From positions 62,001-126,000 of the forward strand of contig JAIWZP010000006.1 of NCBI GenBank assembly GCA_025201375.1: 64,000 nt of DNA, in the 5' to 3' direction. The notes under the pieces were generated by a model. That model did no database searches and was not told where the DNA came from. It worked only from the letters and a program-made list of their open reading frames with translations. This document shows, piece by piece, positions 11,170 through 22,297 of this stretch. The stretch's first letter is position 1, and every line of letters starts with the position of its first letter. The translations under genes and the position numbers were made by a program. This stretch comes from Gongronella butleri (Eukaryota; Mucoromycota; Mucoromycetes; Mucorales; Cunninghamellaceae).

Positions 11170-11510
11170 AAGCACAAATGTCAACTGATTTGAATTTTGC
11201 ACCCAAATAAAAGTGTTTGTCCGTCCATGTTTCGATATCAGTAGACAGAAACTGACGCGTGCTATCATTTCAATGCCTGCAGCTTCTCGCTACACTGCAC
11301 AAAAACATACGTATTCCCCTTTTAAACACCAAACAGCGCGTTTTTCAGATTTTGCCGGCCTGCTGTGCCTCCAGTTTTTTTTTTTTTTTTTTTTTTTTTG
11401 CAGCCTTCTCTCGCCACCAACGAAAAAAGCGTCACGGTATAAACTACGGCCCAGTGCTCATGAAGACGGACTCGCCCGATTTTTTTTATGAGCAGATGAA
11501 TCGTGCTTAT
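11170..11510 (+). repeat. Dispersed repeat D, copy B (empty site for the MITE)
   Basis: Aligns with 6950-7520 minus the MITE. It also carries a run of about 23 T near 11375-11397. Confidence 0.75.
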
Positions 11511-12250
11511 TTGACCCTTTTTTCGCCGTTTTTCAATGCTGATTCTTGGGTGTACAGGTTTTACTGTATTAAATTTCTGGAGCCCTTGTTTTCGATATTT
11601 TGGCGCCATTTCAAGCTTATTTTTCAATGGCCACCATTTGCTAAGCGGGGCGACGACGAGTTGCACAAGGAGCGTGGCGAATTGCGTGGTGATCTCAAGG
11701 AGTGCCGCGGTAGATACGAAGAATCCGTGCGCAATGTGCACGACCGTGAAGCGACAAGGCGCTCAAAAAAAATCGTGTAGGCAATTGAGCCAACCCCCGG
11801 ATCTTTTTGTGCCCGCCCGTGTCCTCTTTTTTAATGGGTCCCAAGTAAGCGCTATATAAAAAAATGAACAGATGGCAGCGTGATGTAAATGAAAAATCCA
11901 CTTTTTGCGGAAGAAAAGGGCGAGGAATGCCCGTTTCCATTCAAGGGTGTGAAACAGGGGGGGGGATGCATGCATTTCATCTGATTATCGTCGCGCTGGC
12001 TTTCTAATCAGATTTTTTTTTCTCCTACTAATGGTTGGCCGAAAATGGCAAAAAGCAAGGCTTGCCGATCCCCACTCCAATCAGATAAAGCCCTGGGCCC
12101 GAAGTCCATCTAGTAAACAGATGTGACCCTCGCCTTTTTTTTATCACCTCCTTTTCTTTTTCTTTTCTTTTCACTTTTTGGCCTTGCATTCCAGCCTTTT
12201 TTTTTGTTTTTCTGTTTTTCTTCTTTTTCTTCCTTTTTTTCTTCCTCTCC
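11511..12250. other. Intergenic upstream of the LRR gene
   Basis: A frame at 11640-11780 looks locally coding (Arg/Glu-rich) but has no recognisable family and may be a fragment. From about 12130 to 12250 the plus strand is almost pure pyrimidine, ending directly at the LRR start codon; this is probably its core promoter and 5'UTR. Confidence 0.45.
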
Positions 12251-14771
12251 ATGTTACCCAACTTGCTGGGTGGTAGGCTCCTGACGGGTGTCTTGCCGCC
12301 GGAGCAACAGCAGGTGCCGGTGCATCCCTGGTTACCCTCGCACACGCCAATTCTCGATATTGAGGCCTGTATTGACGACCCGTCACTTGCACCACTGGGC
12401 ACGCATATTCGTGGGCTGCCGTCGACGACGCCGTCTGTGTCGGAAGGCAACAGCAGCAGTCGCAGCAGCAGCGTATCCAGCAAATCGCGGAAAAAGCGGC
12501 GCGAGCGCAGCAACAACGACAAGACCGGGCGGCCGATGCAAGTGGAGATCCAACGCAAGCAAGATTTGGTGCACGAGACGCCACCATCGCAGGGCGTGTT
12601 GATGTTGCGGCGTCGCAATCTGTCGACGCAGGATCTTGCGGACCAATTGCACAAGATGATCCCGTTTGCGCCTCTTTTGCAGCCTGGTGGCGGCGTGGCG
12701 CTGTCGGACCACCGATTTGACCACCTCGTGGAGCTGGACGTGTCGCGCAACAGGCTCACGGATCTTCCCGTGGAGGTGTCGATGCTCTCGCAGCTGCGCG
12801 TGCTCAATGCGTCGTCGAATCAGCTGACGGACGTGCCCGTGTCGCTTTTCAGGCATCTTGCAAGACTCGAAGTGCTGAATTTATCGCAAAACCAAGTGCA
12901 GACGATCCCGGACGAGCTGCCTGCCTTGTTGCCGCGGCTGGTGACGCTGAGTCTCGCTGGCAATCGCATTGATTACCTGACGCCGAATATGGACCGATGG
13001 CGGCGGCTCCGGCACTTGCAATTGGGCTCTGTATATGGCGGGAATCACTTGACGTGGGTGCCGGAGAGCCTGGCACACATGCCAAGGCTTGAGGAGCTGG
13101 ATCTCTCGAACAATTTGCTTGCGCGCCTGCCCACCAACATGGCGATGCCAACATTACTACATCTGAACGTCTCAAAGAACCAGCTGGAGGCTGTGCCATC
13201 CAGCGTGGGTCAGTGCCGCCGCTTGCGCACGCTCAATGTGTCCAAGAACCACCTGACGACGCTGCCTGTGGATCTCGTGCACCTTTCCAGCCTGGAATTG
13301 CTGGATATATCCGAGAATTTGCTTTGCATCGTGCCAGCTGACCTGCTCGAGTGTATGAAAACCACTTTGCTTATCACAGGCAACCCTGTCACGCGACCTG
13401 GTCACTGTGGTGACCCGCAACATCACCCAGCAGACGCCTATGGCCAAATCTTGCAACAAATGTCCATGCGTGCACTTCCCTCACGCTTCAACAACAGCAG
13501 CAACAGCAGCAACAGCAGCAACAATCATTACAGCGCACCCGCGTCGCCACACATACCTGCAACACCCCCGCAACATCATCAATTCGGCTTTTTGGATGCC
13601 TGCGGCCCTCAGGGCAAGGGTTGCCTGGCCAGCCAGTATCCATCACCATACCCCTCACCCTCCACATCCACCTCCAGAGATAATCCACTTGGTCAGGACG
13701 CGTATGTCTTTTTAAAACGAAGAAAGAAAAAATAGAAAAATAGAAAAAACGCGAAAAAAGTGGCTAATTCTTTGATTTTTTTTAAACAAAAGTGATTCTG
13801 ATCCAATCGCGTCTCCTTTGGTGTCGCCGCCAGCATCACCACTGTCGTCGCCAGCACGACTCCAGCATCAGCCGCAACCACTTGCCCTCCAAAGGCACCA
13901 TTCACACCATTTACGCCGACACGCGCCCAGTCCTCTGCACGATCTTTTGAGCGACGATGACGACGACGGCGACGCGCGCATTGATCGCGAATTGTCGATG
14001 TTAGCGCAGCAATTGAACGTGAATGGGTCGCGTCGTGGCGTTGTTGTGGGCAGTCCGCCGCTTTCACTTTCCAATTCGCCTGCACCATCTCTTTTGTTGC
14101 CCACGGCCATGCAACCAGCGACCAGCATATCGTCATCGACTTCATTGTCCATGGAATCGCGTGCGACGAGCCCATGGCCATTGCGCGAGATGGAGGGCAT
14201 TGTGATGTCACGGTCGCTTCTCATGGAGGAGCATGTCAAGGATATGGAAGACGAGATGCTTGCTGCGGCTGCGGCGGCTGCGCGTGGTGGTGGCGATGCG
14301 ACGCCGCTCCAGGACGATATGGACGTAGTGTGCGCGGTTGTTGGCAAGGATGCCGCCGAGCCGCCTGCCGTGACCAACATTTTGCATTCGTTGCGTGAAT
14401 TGGCGACGCGTGTGATTTTGCAGCATGACGTGCGTGTTCCCTTGCACATGATTCCGCCGCATTTGGCCAACGATTTGACGGCGCCACATCGTTATTGCAC
14501 AAAATGCGCATTACCTTTTGTCAATGAGTGGCTCACGTCCGTTCAGGTCAAAAGCTACCGCGGCCATCCGGCCGTCGTCCGCCGCGTGCGCTTTTGTTCC
14601 ACTCGCTGCTGGCACGACTACCTTCAATCACGGTCCTCATCCATGGTCTGCGTCCACAGACCAGAAACACAGTCCATCCTGCGCGCATCCGCCGACCAAG
14701 AAGAGGACGAGTGGCGCCAGGCATCCATGAGCGCATCTTCCTCTTCCACCACCAACAATTCCACCTCTTGA
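12251..14771 (+). CDS. Leucine-rich repeat protein with C-terminal Cys-pair motif
   Basis: Exons 12251-13701 and 13793-14771 (donor GTATGT, acceptor AAAAG) give 809 aa. Residues ~60-95 are Ser-rich and basic. Residues ~157-382 hold about nine LRRs of the type L..L.LS.N.L..LP, as in small-GTPase-linked or scaffold LRR proteins. A low-complexity linker (Asn/Ser repeats, Ser/Pro) follows, then an Asp-rich patch and, near residues 719-756, a Cys pattern C-x2-C ... C-x3-C (CTKC and CSTRC) around a hydrophobic stretch that probably binds zinc. Fungal LRR proteins with such a C-terminal pattern exist, but I know no established function. No transmembrane segment or kinase domain is visible. The start follows a long CT tract. 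The intron acceptor is less T-rich than usual, but the frame is kept. Confidence 0.8.
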
Positions 14772-15373
14772 TTTATGTTTTTTTTCTTTTCCCCACCAAA
14801 TACCCCCCCCCCATTATATATTTTTTTTTTTTCGCAATTTGTATTATAGTTCCTTCCCAGTAAATCAAGCACCCAGTGGGCCAGCATTTTCATTTTTTCA
14901 TTTTGTGATTGTGACGGTGGCCTTGCGCCAAAAAAGGCAAGCGGACGGCGGAAATGAAAAGAGCGACAGACAAAGCAAGGCAAATTGACTCAAAAGCAGA
15001 CTAGTAGCGTGCTCAATGGGCAGCAACAATGGCGCATATGCTTGTTCACAGGCCTCTTTCTATGTATCGTGATGAGAAAAAGAAAGAAAAAAAAAAGAAC
15101 GGTGGGTCATTCCCACCCTTTTTTTTTTTTATTCAATTGCATTGCGTGAGTAGGTGCCAAGCACCAAGTTTTGATGAAAAAGCGCAGAAACCTATTTTTG
15201 GATTAGGTGGGGGGCGGGCTTTGTTTTTTATGTACCTGTGTCACGACAATCCCAACCTGCAAAAAGAGCATCTGGTGTTCGCACGGCAGAGGACAAACAA
15301 CCTTGTTTCTTTCTTTTTTCTTTTTTCTTTTGCTTGCACTGCATTTTATTTTTTCCACGTCTTTTTTCACGTC
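14772..15373. other. Intergenic between the LRR and PhoD-like genes
   Basis: A C run (14807-14813) and T runs lie after the LRR stop. From about 15304 to 15372 the plus strand is pyrimidine-rich up to the PhoD-like start codon, the expected promoter position. No gene is recognised. Confidence 0.5.
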
Positions 15374-18277
15374 ATGAATCCTTATCCATCGTCGACACCG
15401 ACGCCTCAGTACCCTGCGGCGCAAGGTTATGGGTCGCCTGACCCGAACCGGCTGAATATGCACGGGTTGAGCCTCCATGGCCATGGGCACACGCTGCACC
15501 GCCCCCATCTGCACGACCTCAAGGAGCAGGTGTTGCACCCCCAGCAGGGTCCCACGGACGTTATCTGCGGCCCATTGTTGCGCTACATTGACACGAATTA
15601 CCACGCTCGCACGTGGCGCGGGTCGTGCCTTGTCGTGTCCAATGAAACGCACCCTCCAACGCTCAATGTCGAATTGTTCCCAGGCAATGCGACCGCGCCC
15701 GCGCAGGTCTTTAGCTTCCGCGCCGAGCGACTCGACTCCTACCGCCACCATTATCACTTTTGGCGCTACGAGCTTGTTTTGCCGTTGACCACGCAACAGC
15801 AGCGCGTCAAATACACCAGCCACAGCTTCGAGGGGCTCAATTATGAATTCTACCTGCCTGCCATCCAGGAGTCTATGCGCTTCATGTTTTACTCGTGCAA
15901 TGGCTTTTCCTTGATCCCCCAGGAAGTCAAGGACAAGTTTGGCGACAAGGATCATCCTTTGTGGCAAGATGTCATGGACCGCCATGAAGTCATGCCTTTC
16001 CACGTACTTATTGGTGGCGGCGATCAGCTGTACCAGGTAAAAAAAAGGACATGGAAAACGCGCGAACAAACGCGTCGTGACGCGATTTTCCTTATCGACC
16101 CCTCCGTGTTTTCTAGGACAAAATCATCAATGAGGACTTTATGAGACGCTGGAAGGATGAAAAGGACCCTGCCAAGCGCTTGTCCATGAAGATTGATCGT
16201 GAAATGGCCGATGGCATGGAGCAATTCTACTTTTACAACTATGTCGAGAACTTTGGGTAAGCTAGCTGCGCCTCTTTTATGATTTTTTTTTTTTTTTGCG
16301 TGTCCATTCGTGCTTGCTCATCCATCCTCTATAGCAAGCAGAACCCGTGGGTAGCAAAGGCCTATGCGACCATCCCGTCCGTCAATATGTGGGATGATCA
16401 TGATATCATTGATGGCTATGGCTCGTACCCCGCCGATATGCAGCGCGCCGACTGCTTTGTCCGTAAGTTCCCTTCCGTGTGCCCAGTTGGGGGCGTCACC
16501 AATTGGCTTGATCTCACTTTTTTTTTTTAGACATTTTCGCGAATGCGAGCCGTTTTTACTATTTGTTCCAGCACCACACGACGGTGGAGCGCGCCGAGGA
16601 GCACGGTATGATTCGCGGGTCACAGCCGACGTGCAACAGCATTGTGACGACGCTCGGGCCGGACATTGGTATTTTATCGCTCGACTGCCGCGGTGAGCGC
16701 ACAAAGCACGACATTGTCGACCCGCGCACGTACGACATCATGCTCAATGCTTTGTACCAGCGCCTGCCCACGACCGTCAAGCACCTGCTCGTGGTCACGG
16801 GCGTCCCGCTCATCTATCCGCGCTTGACGCTCTTTGAAAAGGCCATGGACGGCGCGGCAGGTTTCAATCTCGCGACCCTCGCCGGCAAAACAGGCGCTCT
16901 CGGCGACTTGATCAGCGGATCACTGAATGTGTGGAACGGTGACCCCGAATTGCTCGACGACATGAACGATCGTATGTTGCTTTTGGTCCATTTGTTTCCC
17001 TTTGGCAATGCCGAATTGACGTGGTTTTCTCCTTTTTTTTTTTTTTTTTCCCATTACAGATTGGACCGCTGGCAACCATTTGGACGAGCGCAAAAAGTTT
17101 ATCGAGAACTTACAATTGTACGCGCGCCGCACGTCGGTGCGTGTGTCCTTTTTGGGCGGTGACGTAAGTGTGAAATGCAAAACATTGCGTGTGTGACATG
17201 AGAACAGGGTCTTTTATGGTGTGTGGGGGGAACGCGGGGAGTGGAGCGCAAGGAGAAAGACGCGAGGAATAAAAAAAAAAAAAAAAGAGAGCCGATCGGA
17301 CTCATGTTTTCTCTCCCCCCAATTGCGGCGTGTCTCCTTTTTTTTTTTTTTTTTTTTTTTTTGGATAGGTGCACTGCTGCGCGGCTGGCAAGCTGTACTC
17401 CAAGGACATGAAGAACCGCGAGGAAGGTGACCCGAACCTTATGGTGCAAGTGGTGTCCAGCGCAATTGTCAATGTGTAAGCAAGATTGAAAAAAAAAGTG
17501 TGAAAATTTAGGCGTTGGAATCACGATGCTCTGCTTTTTTTTCATGCGGAAACTCGTGGTCCCCTCACTCCACCCCCCTTTTTTTTCTCATGATCCGGAA
17601 CTGACATTTTGGAATTCATCATAGGCCGCCTCCTCAGGCATTGTTGACGATTCTCAACCAAAACTCGTCGTTTGTCACGTTCAATGGCAACACAGAGGAA
17701 AAGATGTTCAATATCTTTAAGCAATCGCCCAATGGCAACACGGTGAGCATTAAAAAAAAAAAAGAGAAAAACAAAAACAAAAAAAAGAACGGGACCGTGA
17801 CACGCGCCCCGGACGGATGACTTGCACGCCGCTGCGCGTGAGAAATTGCGATCTTGTGCACTGACCTTTTTGATGATTTGCAGCGTCAAAACAAGAAGCT
17901 GATGGGATTCCGAAATTATTGCGCGGTAAGGGGGGGGAGAGCACAAAAAAGCCAAAAAAAAAGGGAGTCAAAAAAAAAAAACCAAGGCAAAACTGGGCTC
18001 ATTTTTTTTTTGTTTTTGTTTTTAATTCCACGTTCAGGGTTATTATGACGAGCAGAGTGGCAAGATGATGTTTTGGATCCAAGCAGAACAGGAGCCTGGT
18101 GTCAAGGGCACCAAGGGCTACCTGCTGGACGTGCCGCGATTGGTGTTTGGCCAGGGTGGCTATCACAAGCTCTCGCAAAACAAGGACCATTTGATCCAGC
18201 CGAGCGCGGGGATGCATCTTCACTCGCCTCAGCCGGGCGGCTATGGCATGCCCCCTGCCCCTGGCCAGCGTGCATGA
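15374..18277 (+). CDS. PhoD-like phosphatase family protein
   Basis: Nine exons: 15374-16036, 16117-16256, 16335-16462, 16531-16971, 17060-17163, 17369-17475, 17625-17742, 17884-17925 and 18038-18277; 660 aa in frame throughout. PhoD-type metal and active-site motifs are present: NMWDDHDIIDGYG (~284-296), HTTVERAEEHGMI, LDCRGER and TGVPLIYPR in exon 4, and GGDVHC spanning the exon 5/6 junction (~490-495). This is the fungal PhoD-like family, metal-dependent metallophosphoesterase fold; the substrate is unknown. The N-terminus is Pro/His/Tyr-rich and the C-terminus Gly/Pro-rich; there is no signal peptide, so it is probably intracellular. All donors are GT. The eight introns have T runs of up to ~23 before AG. 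A frame extending upstream of 15374 is low complexity. A poly(A) signal AATAAA lies at 18509-18514. Confidence 0.9.
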
Positions 18278-18662
18278 ATTGGGGGTGTACAAAAGGACAA
18301 TTGGCTTTGATTTGGGCCCTAGTTGGGGTGCAAATGATGACGCGCACAAAACTCGTGGCTCTCCCCTTTTTTTTTTCTTTTCTATTTTTTATATTTTATA
18401 TGGATTTTTTTTTTATTTACCAACCGGATGAGCACATGGCTCGCTCCAATTCTAGTTCATTGATTGTACACACAAATTTGGCACTTTGTCGAACCCATGG
18501 ATGCCTTCAATAAAAGGCAATTTTAGATTTTTATCCCTCTTTTTTTTTTTATTTTTATGCAGATGCCATTGTTTCCCCTCTCTTCTTTTTCTTTCTCTCT
18601 TTCATTCTTTTTTTCTCTCGCTTTTTCACTGATTTGATTCGGTTTTCTTTTATTTCTCTCGA
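18278..18662. other. Intergenic: PhoD 3' end and kinase promoter
   Basis: AATAAA at 18509-18514 probably ends the PhoD transcript. From 18538 to 18662 the plus strand is a near-continuous CT tract ending at the kinase ATG. Nothing else is seen. Confidence 0.5.
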
Positions 18663-19971
18663 ATGCGAGGCTCGACGTTAACCTCTTTTCCTGCGACATT
18701 GATTTCATCGCTCGATGTGGGCTCGGGACGGCCGAAACAAGCGGCAGCCGCGGTGGCGGGGCCCTTGGCATGGATGCTGGGACATGAAACAACAACAATG
18801 AAGCCATCTGCTTCACTGATGTGGAGTGCGCCGGCCGCACTGCTGAAACGATACATGCTTGGCGACGTGCTGGGCAAGGGTGGACACGGCTTTGTCGTCA
18901 GCTGTGTTGATCGGCTGACCGGCGCCGCTTGTGCCGTGAAATTCATCTACAAGGCCAAGATCCCCGCCACGGGCTGGGTGGCACTGCGCAGTGGCACTTC
19001 CAATGCCTGTGACGACGACAGGACGGCATCATTGGCGCCATTGACGCCTCTGCCGCTCTCTGCCGTGCCACCATGCCATTCACCATCATGCGACAACGCC
19101 GCCACCACCATGCATTTGCCCACGGAAATTCATGTGTTGCAGCAGACACAACACCCCAACATCATCCGCCTGCTCAATGTCTATCAGGATGACTACTTTT
19201 ATTACCTCGTGACCGAAACGCACGGGGCAAATTGGTCCTTGCCCACCTCATCTCATGCCAATGCACACCCTCCTCCTCTTTATACCCAAGCGCAGCAGCC
19301 AACGGTGCCGCGCAGCATCCAATTGCACACCCAGCCCCCTCAAAACGACACAAAACACCCAAAACCGGCGAAAAAGGAAGGCGCGCGTGATCTCTTTGAA
19401 TGCATTGAGCACTACGGCCACTTTTCTGAGCACGTTGCACGCCACATCTTTTCCCAACTTCTCGACGCGCTACTGTATCTCAAGAAAAAGGGCATTTACC
19501 ACCGCGACATCAAGGACGAAAACATTTTGATCGACGACAAATTCCACGTATGCCCTCTTTGAAAGGACCCATTCACGGCTCCATGCTGATTTTTACTATT
19601 TTTTATAGGTGAAACTCATTGATTTTGGGTCTGCAATCCGGTTCCAGGCGCAAAAGCAGACGTGGCTGGGCCAATTCCATGGAACATTGTCGTTTGCATC
19701 GCCCGAGATTCTCAAGGGATTGGCGTACGAGCCCGAGCCCGCCGAGGTGTGGAGTCTGGGTGTTTTACTCTATATTTTGCTGTACGGGCAGGTGCCTTTC
19801 TCCAACCCGCTGCAGGTCATCCAGGGCCAGTGCCACGCATCCACCATCCACGCATCCAAATCGTGCCTGCACCTCATCTACTCCATGTTCCGCAAGAATC
19901 CACGCCACAGACCCTCGTTTGAGCAAATCAAGAACCACCCGTGGTTCACGCTGGATTTAGACAATGAATAA
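18663..19971 (+). CDS. Ser/Thr protein kinase, PAS-kinase-like catalytic domain
   Basis: Exons 18663-19547 and 19609-19971 encode 415 aa. Kinase landmarks: Gly loop GKGGHGFV, Lys in CAVKFIYKAKIP, Glu in LPTEIHVLQQ, catalytic loop HRDIKDEN and DFGSA in place of the more usual DFGLA, then SPEIL. The DFGSA and GTLSFASPEI combination fits the PASK/Psk group of CAMK-like kinases, which control sugar flux and translation; no PAS domain is present in this protein. Two inserts are odd: about 50 residues after the VAIK lysine and about 54 Pro/Gln/His-rich residues before DLFECIEHYG. The second is not bounded by plausible splice sites of the local T-rich type, so I keep it as protein. The AATAAA at 19967-19972 overlaps the stop codon. 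Confidence 0.8.
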
Positions 19972-22297
19972 ACCCTTTTGTCGCGTCCTCTTCTCAACCA
20001 ACTAAAAAAAAAGGGGGGGCGAGCGAACGCCTTGGCAACCATCACTGGCATGACTCGATCACGCACACACACATTTTAAATGCGTATGTGCCAGTGTTTT
20101 CCCGCGGCCTCCTCCCCCCCTCCCCCCAACAAAGTCAGTGGTCCAGACCTTTCCCAAAAAAAATCAGGGACACGCGGAACCCTGCTCCGGGCGTCGGATG
20201 ACCATGTTTTATAGGCGTCTCAGGCACAATGCAGGTGCTGTGTATCGTGATTGGTGCACTTTTGGTCTCAGCCGCGGCACCACGTGCCTCAAAAAAAGAC
20301 GCCAACAGACGGGGACACGCCCGCACCTTTTGATAAAAAGAACGATAAAGCGAGGTACGTCCGCATGAATAGCCGAGGCTTCAATTGCGCGACAGCGCCT
20401 TTATTTCCTGTTTTCTACTTTAATCGCGTCCGCCGCGCTCCAAGCGTTGGTTCCCGCGCGTCAAAAGGTAGAGAGACGACGGGTGGACTTCGATTTGCCT
20501 TGCTGTGGAGGCCATTTAGTCTGGTTTTAGCGCGTAGAACACGCGTTTCAAACGTTAAATGCTGTTTTATACAAACATCTTGAAATCGAGGGTCTTTTGT
20601 TAAGGTCCAAATGGCTCAAATGATTACCAAGGACGTGTTTGACAGTAAAAATACCATAAAACATGGACGTCGACTTGCTCAATTCTGCGCAAACAGCAAT
20701 ATGAACTATATTTCTGTCATCGTGTATAATAAACTCAAAGGGAGCGCTCCGTGGCGCGCTGTCAAAGGACATGCCACGATGGTTTGTGTACCTGATTTCT
20801 AGCTGGAGCAAGTTTGAGAGAGAGATAGAATCGATGTAACGCCCGGAATATCGAATTAGTTTTGCATTTTGGCTTTTTCCATGCATTGCCCAACACGATT
20901 CGGCCCAATGAGTATCGACTTGTGCTACGAATATCTTGCTCCTGTCTTCATTGACCTGCACCGTGCAAAAAGCAAACGACGAAAAAGGCGTTGGGCGAGA
21001 AAATCGAGATTTGGTCGTTTTTGCTGTTTTTTTGCTCTTTGCCAAGGAAATACTCGACATACGAGGGCATTTGCTCATTGACTCAATGCTTTCTTGCTTC
21101 CTTGTTCAAATGAGCCCACAATGGCGGCATTGTGATCATTGGATGGCGCCCAAGCACCATTTTAAAAATCGCCAATTTTCCAAGGGATGCAGTCGAGGAT
21201 TTGAAAATTGCAAAATTTAAATCGTCGGATCGCCACGCCAATCAATGCTATGAAAGATCCTCCTGTTCACCGACCGAAAGGCAATTAAAACCCAGGGTGC
21301 ATCGACTGGTTGTCGCGCAAAATGCAAAATGCTGCTGTTTTTCAGTCCAAGGTAAACTCGACGAAAAATGACTGTATCTCCGAGAAATTTACACCAACAG
21401 AAAGAGCATGATTCGCTTCGTATGTGGACATTGGTGATCAGTGAAAAAGGTGATTTTTGGCCATCTTTGACGCGCTTTTAAAATCATAGTGAATTTTGGA
21501 CGCGCGAAAAACCCTGTCAGTCGTTGAGTTACACGTGTCTGTTCCTTATCAATTTTATGCACCCGGGTCGTATCTTTCTGATGAATGTGTTATCGCAGCT
21601 CTATAAGCGCGTTTTCCGGTGCAATTCTCTGTTGAAATTTATTCTAAAACTGCGAATTGCTCGCCAACGAGCAAGCTAAGCCGAGTTCGTTTTCGTTATT
21701 TTCTTGGTTTCTCGGCGCGCTCTATCATGTGTGTAAGTTTGGCACTGATCGGGAGACCCAATCTTCCATTTTTTGTTCGAGAGCTCGTCCGGGGTGAAAT
21801 TTTTGATTTGCTCTGGAGCTTGATGCCATGATTCGTTTGCGCCGAAACTTGGGCACAAGCTGTAGACCGCCCAGTCCCGTGGAATGAACCCCCGAGCAGA
21901 TGCAAAACACTGGAAGTGTTTTCGATTTTTAACGAATGTTCTTTTATTTTGTGTTTTTGCCTTTTGTGCGCGAATTCAACGGTGTCTCTTGGTTTTCTCG
22001 GGTACGATTATGAGCATCTATGCCCTGTGCCTCTTTTCGAGAACGACGACGGTGCTCGATTTGCGGTTAAAATGGTCAAGGTCAAAATCAGCCAATGAAA
22101 TGATGGCTCGACTTACGTTATGTCCAAAAAGGGACATAAGTTGCGCTAAATGTAGAATTGCCCTTTTTTCATGCACCTACGGCGGTGCCTTAAATCCCGC
22201 GTATAAAGTGGCTTTTGGGGGGACGGGTGTGCAGGAATGCGTCTCTTTCTTTCCCCTCTTTTTTTATTTTTGACGTGTTTTGCCCTCGTTTTTCGCC
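19972..22297. other. Intergenic with dispersed repeat
   Basis: No gene is recognised. 21080-21760 is a copy of dispersed repeat R (see separate entry). A 34-codon frame with a signal-like hydrophobic start (20229-20333) is too weak to call. A pyrimidine-rich stretch lies near 22238-22270, shortly before the RRN5-like start. Confidence 0.5.
21080..21760 (+). repeat. Dispersed repeat R, copy 1
   Basis: Aligns by eye with 44500-45200: TTCAAATGAGCCCAC, GATCATTGGATG/GATCATTAGATG, CAGTCG(A/T)GGATTTGAAA, CCGAGAAAT, AGAAAGAGCA, TTTTTGACGCG, GAGTTACACG and GAAATTTTAT blocks occur in the same order. No coding potential. Confidence 0.75.

Noticed and set aside
11640..11780. Arg/Glu-rich coding-like stretch before the LRR gene
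   Set aside because: Locally coding-like composition but no recognisable family and the upstream part of the frame is repeat DNA; not supported as a gene.
20229..20333. 34-codon ORF with a signal-peptide-like start
   Set aside because: Too short, no family, no promoter tract, and a stop before the nearest good splice donor (GAG|GTACGT near 20353).
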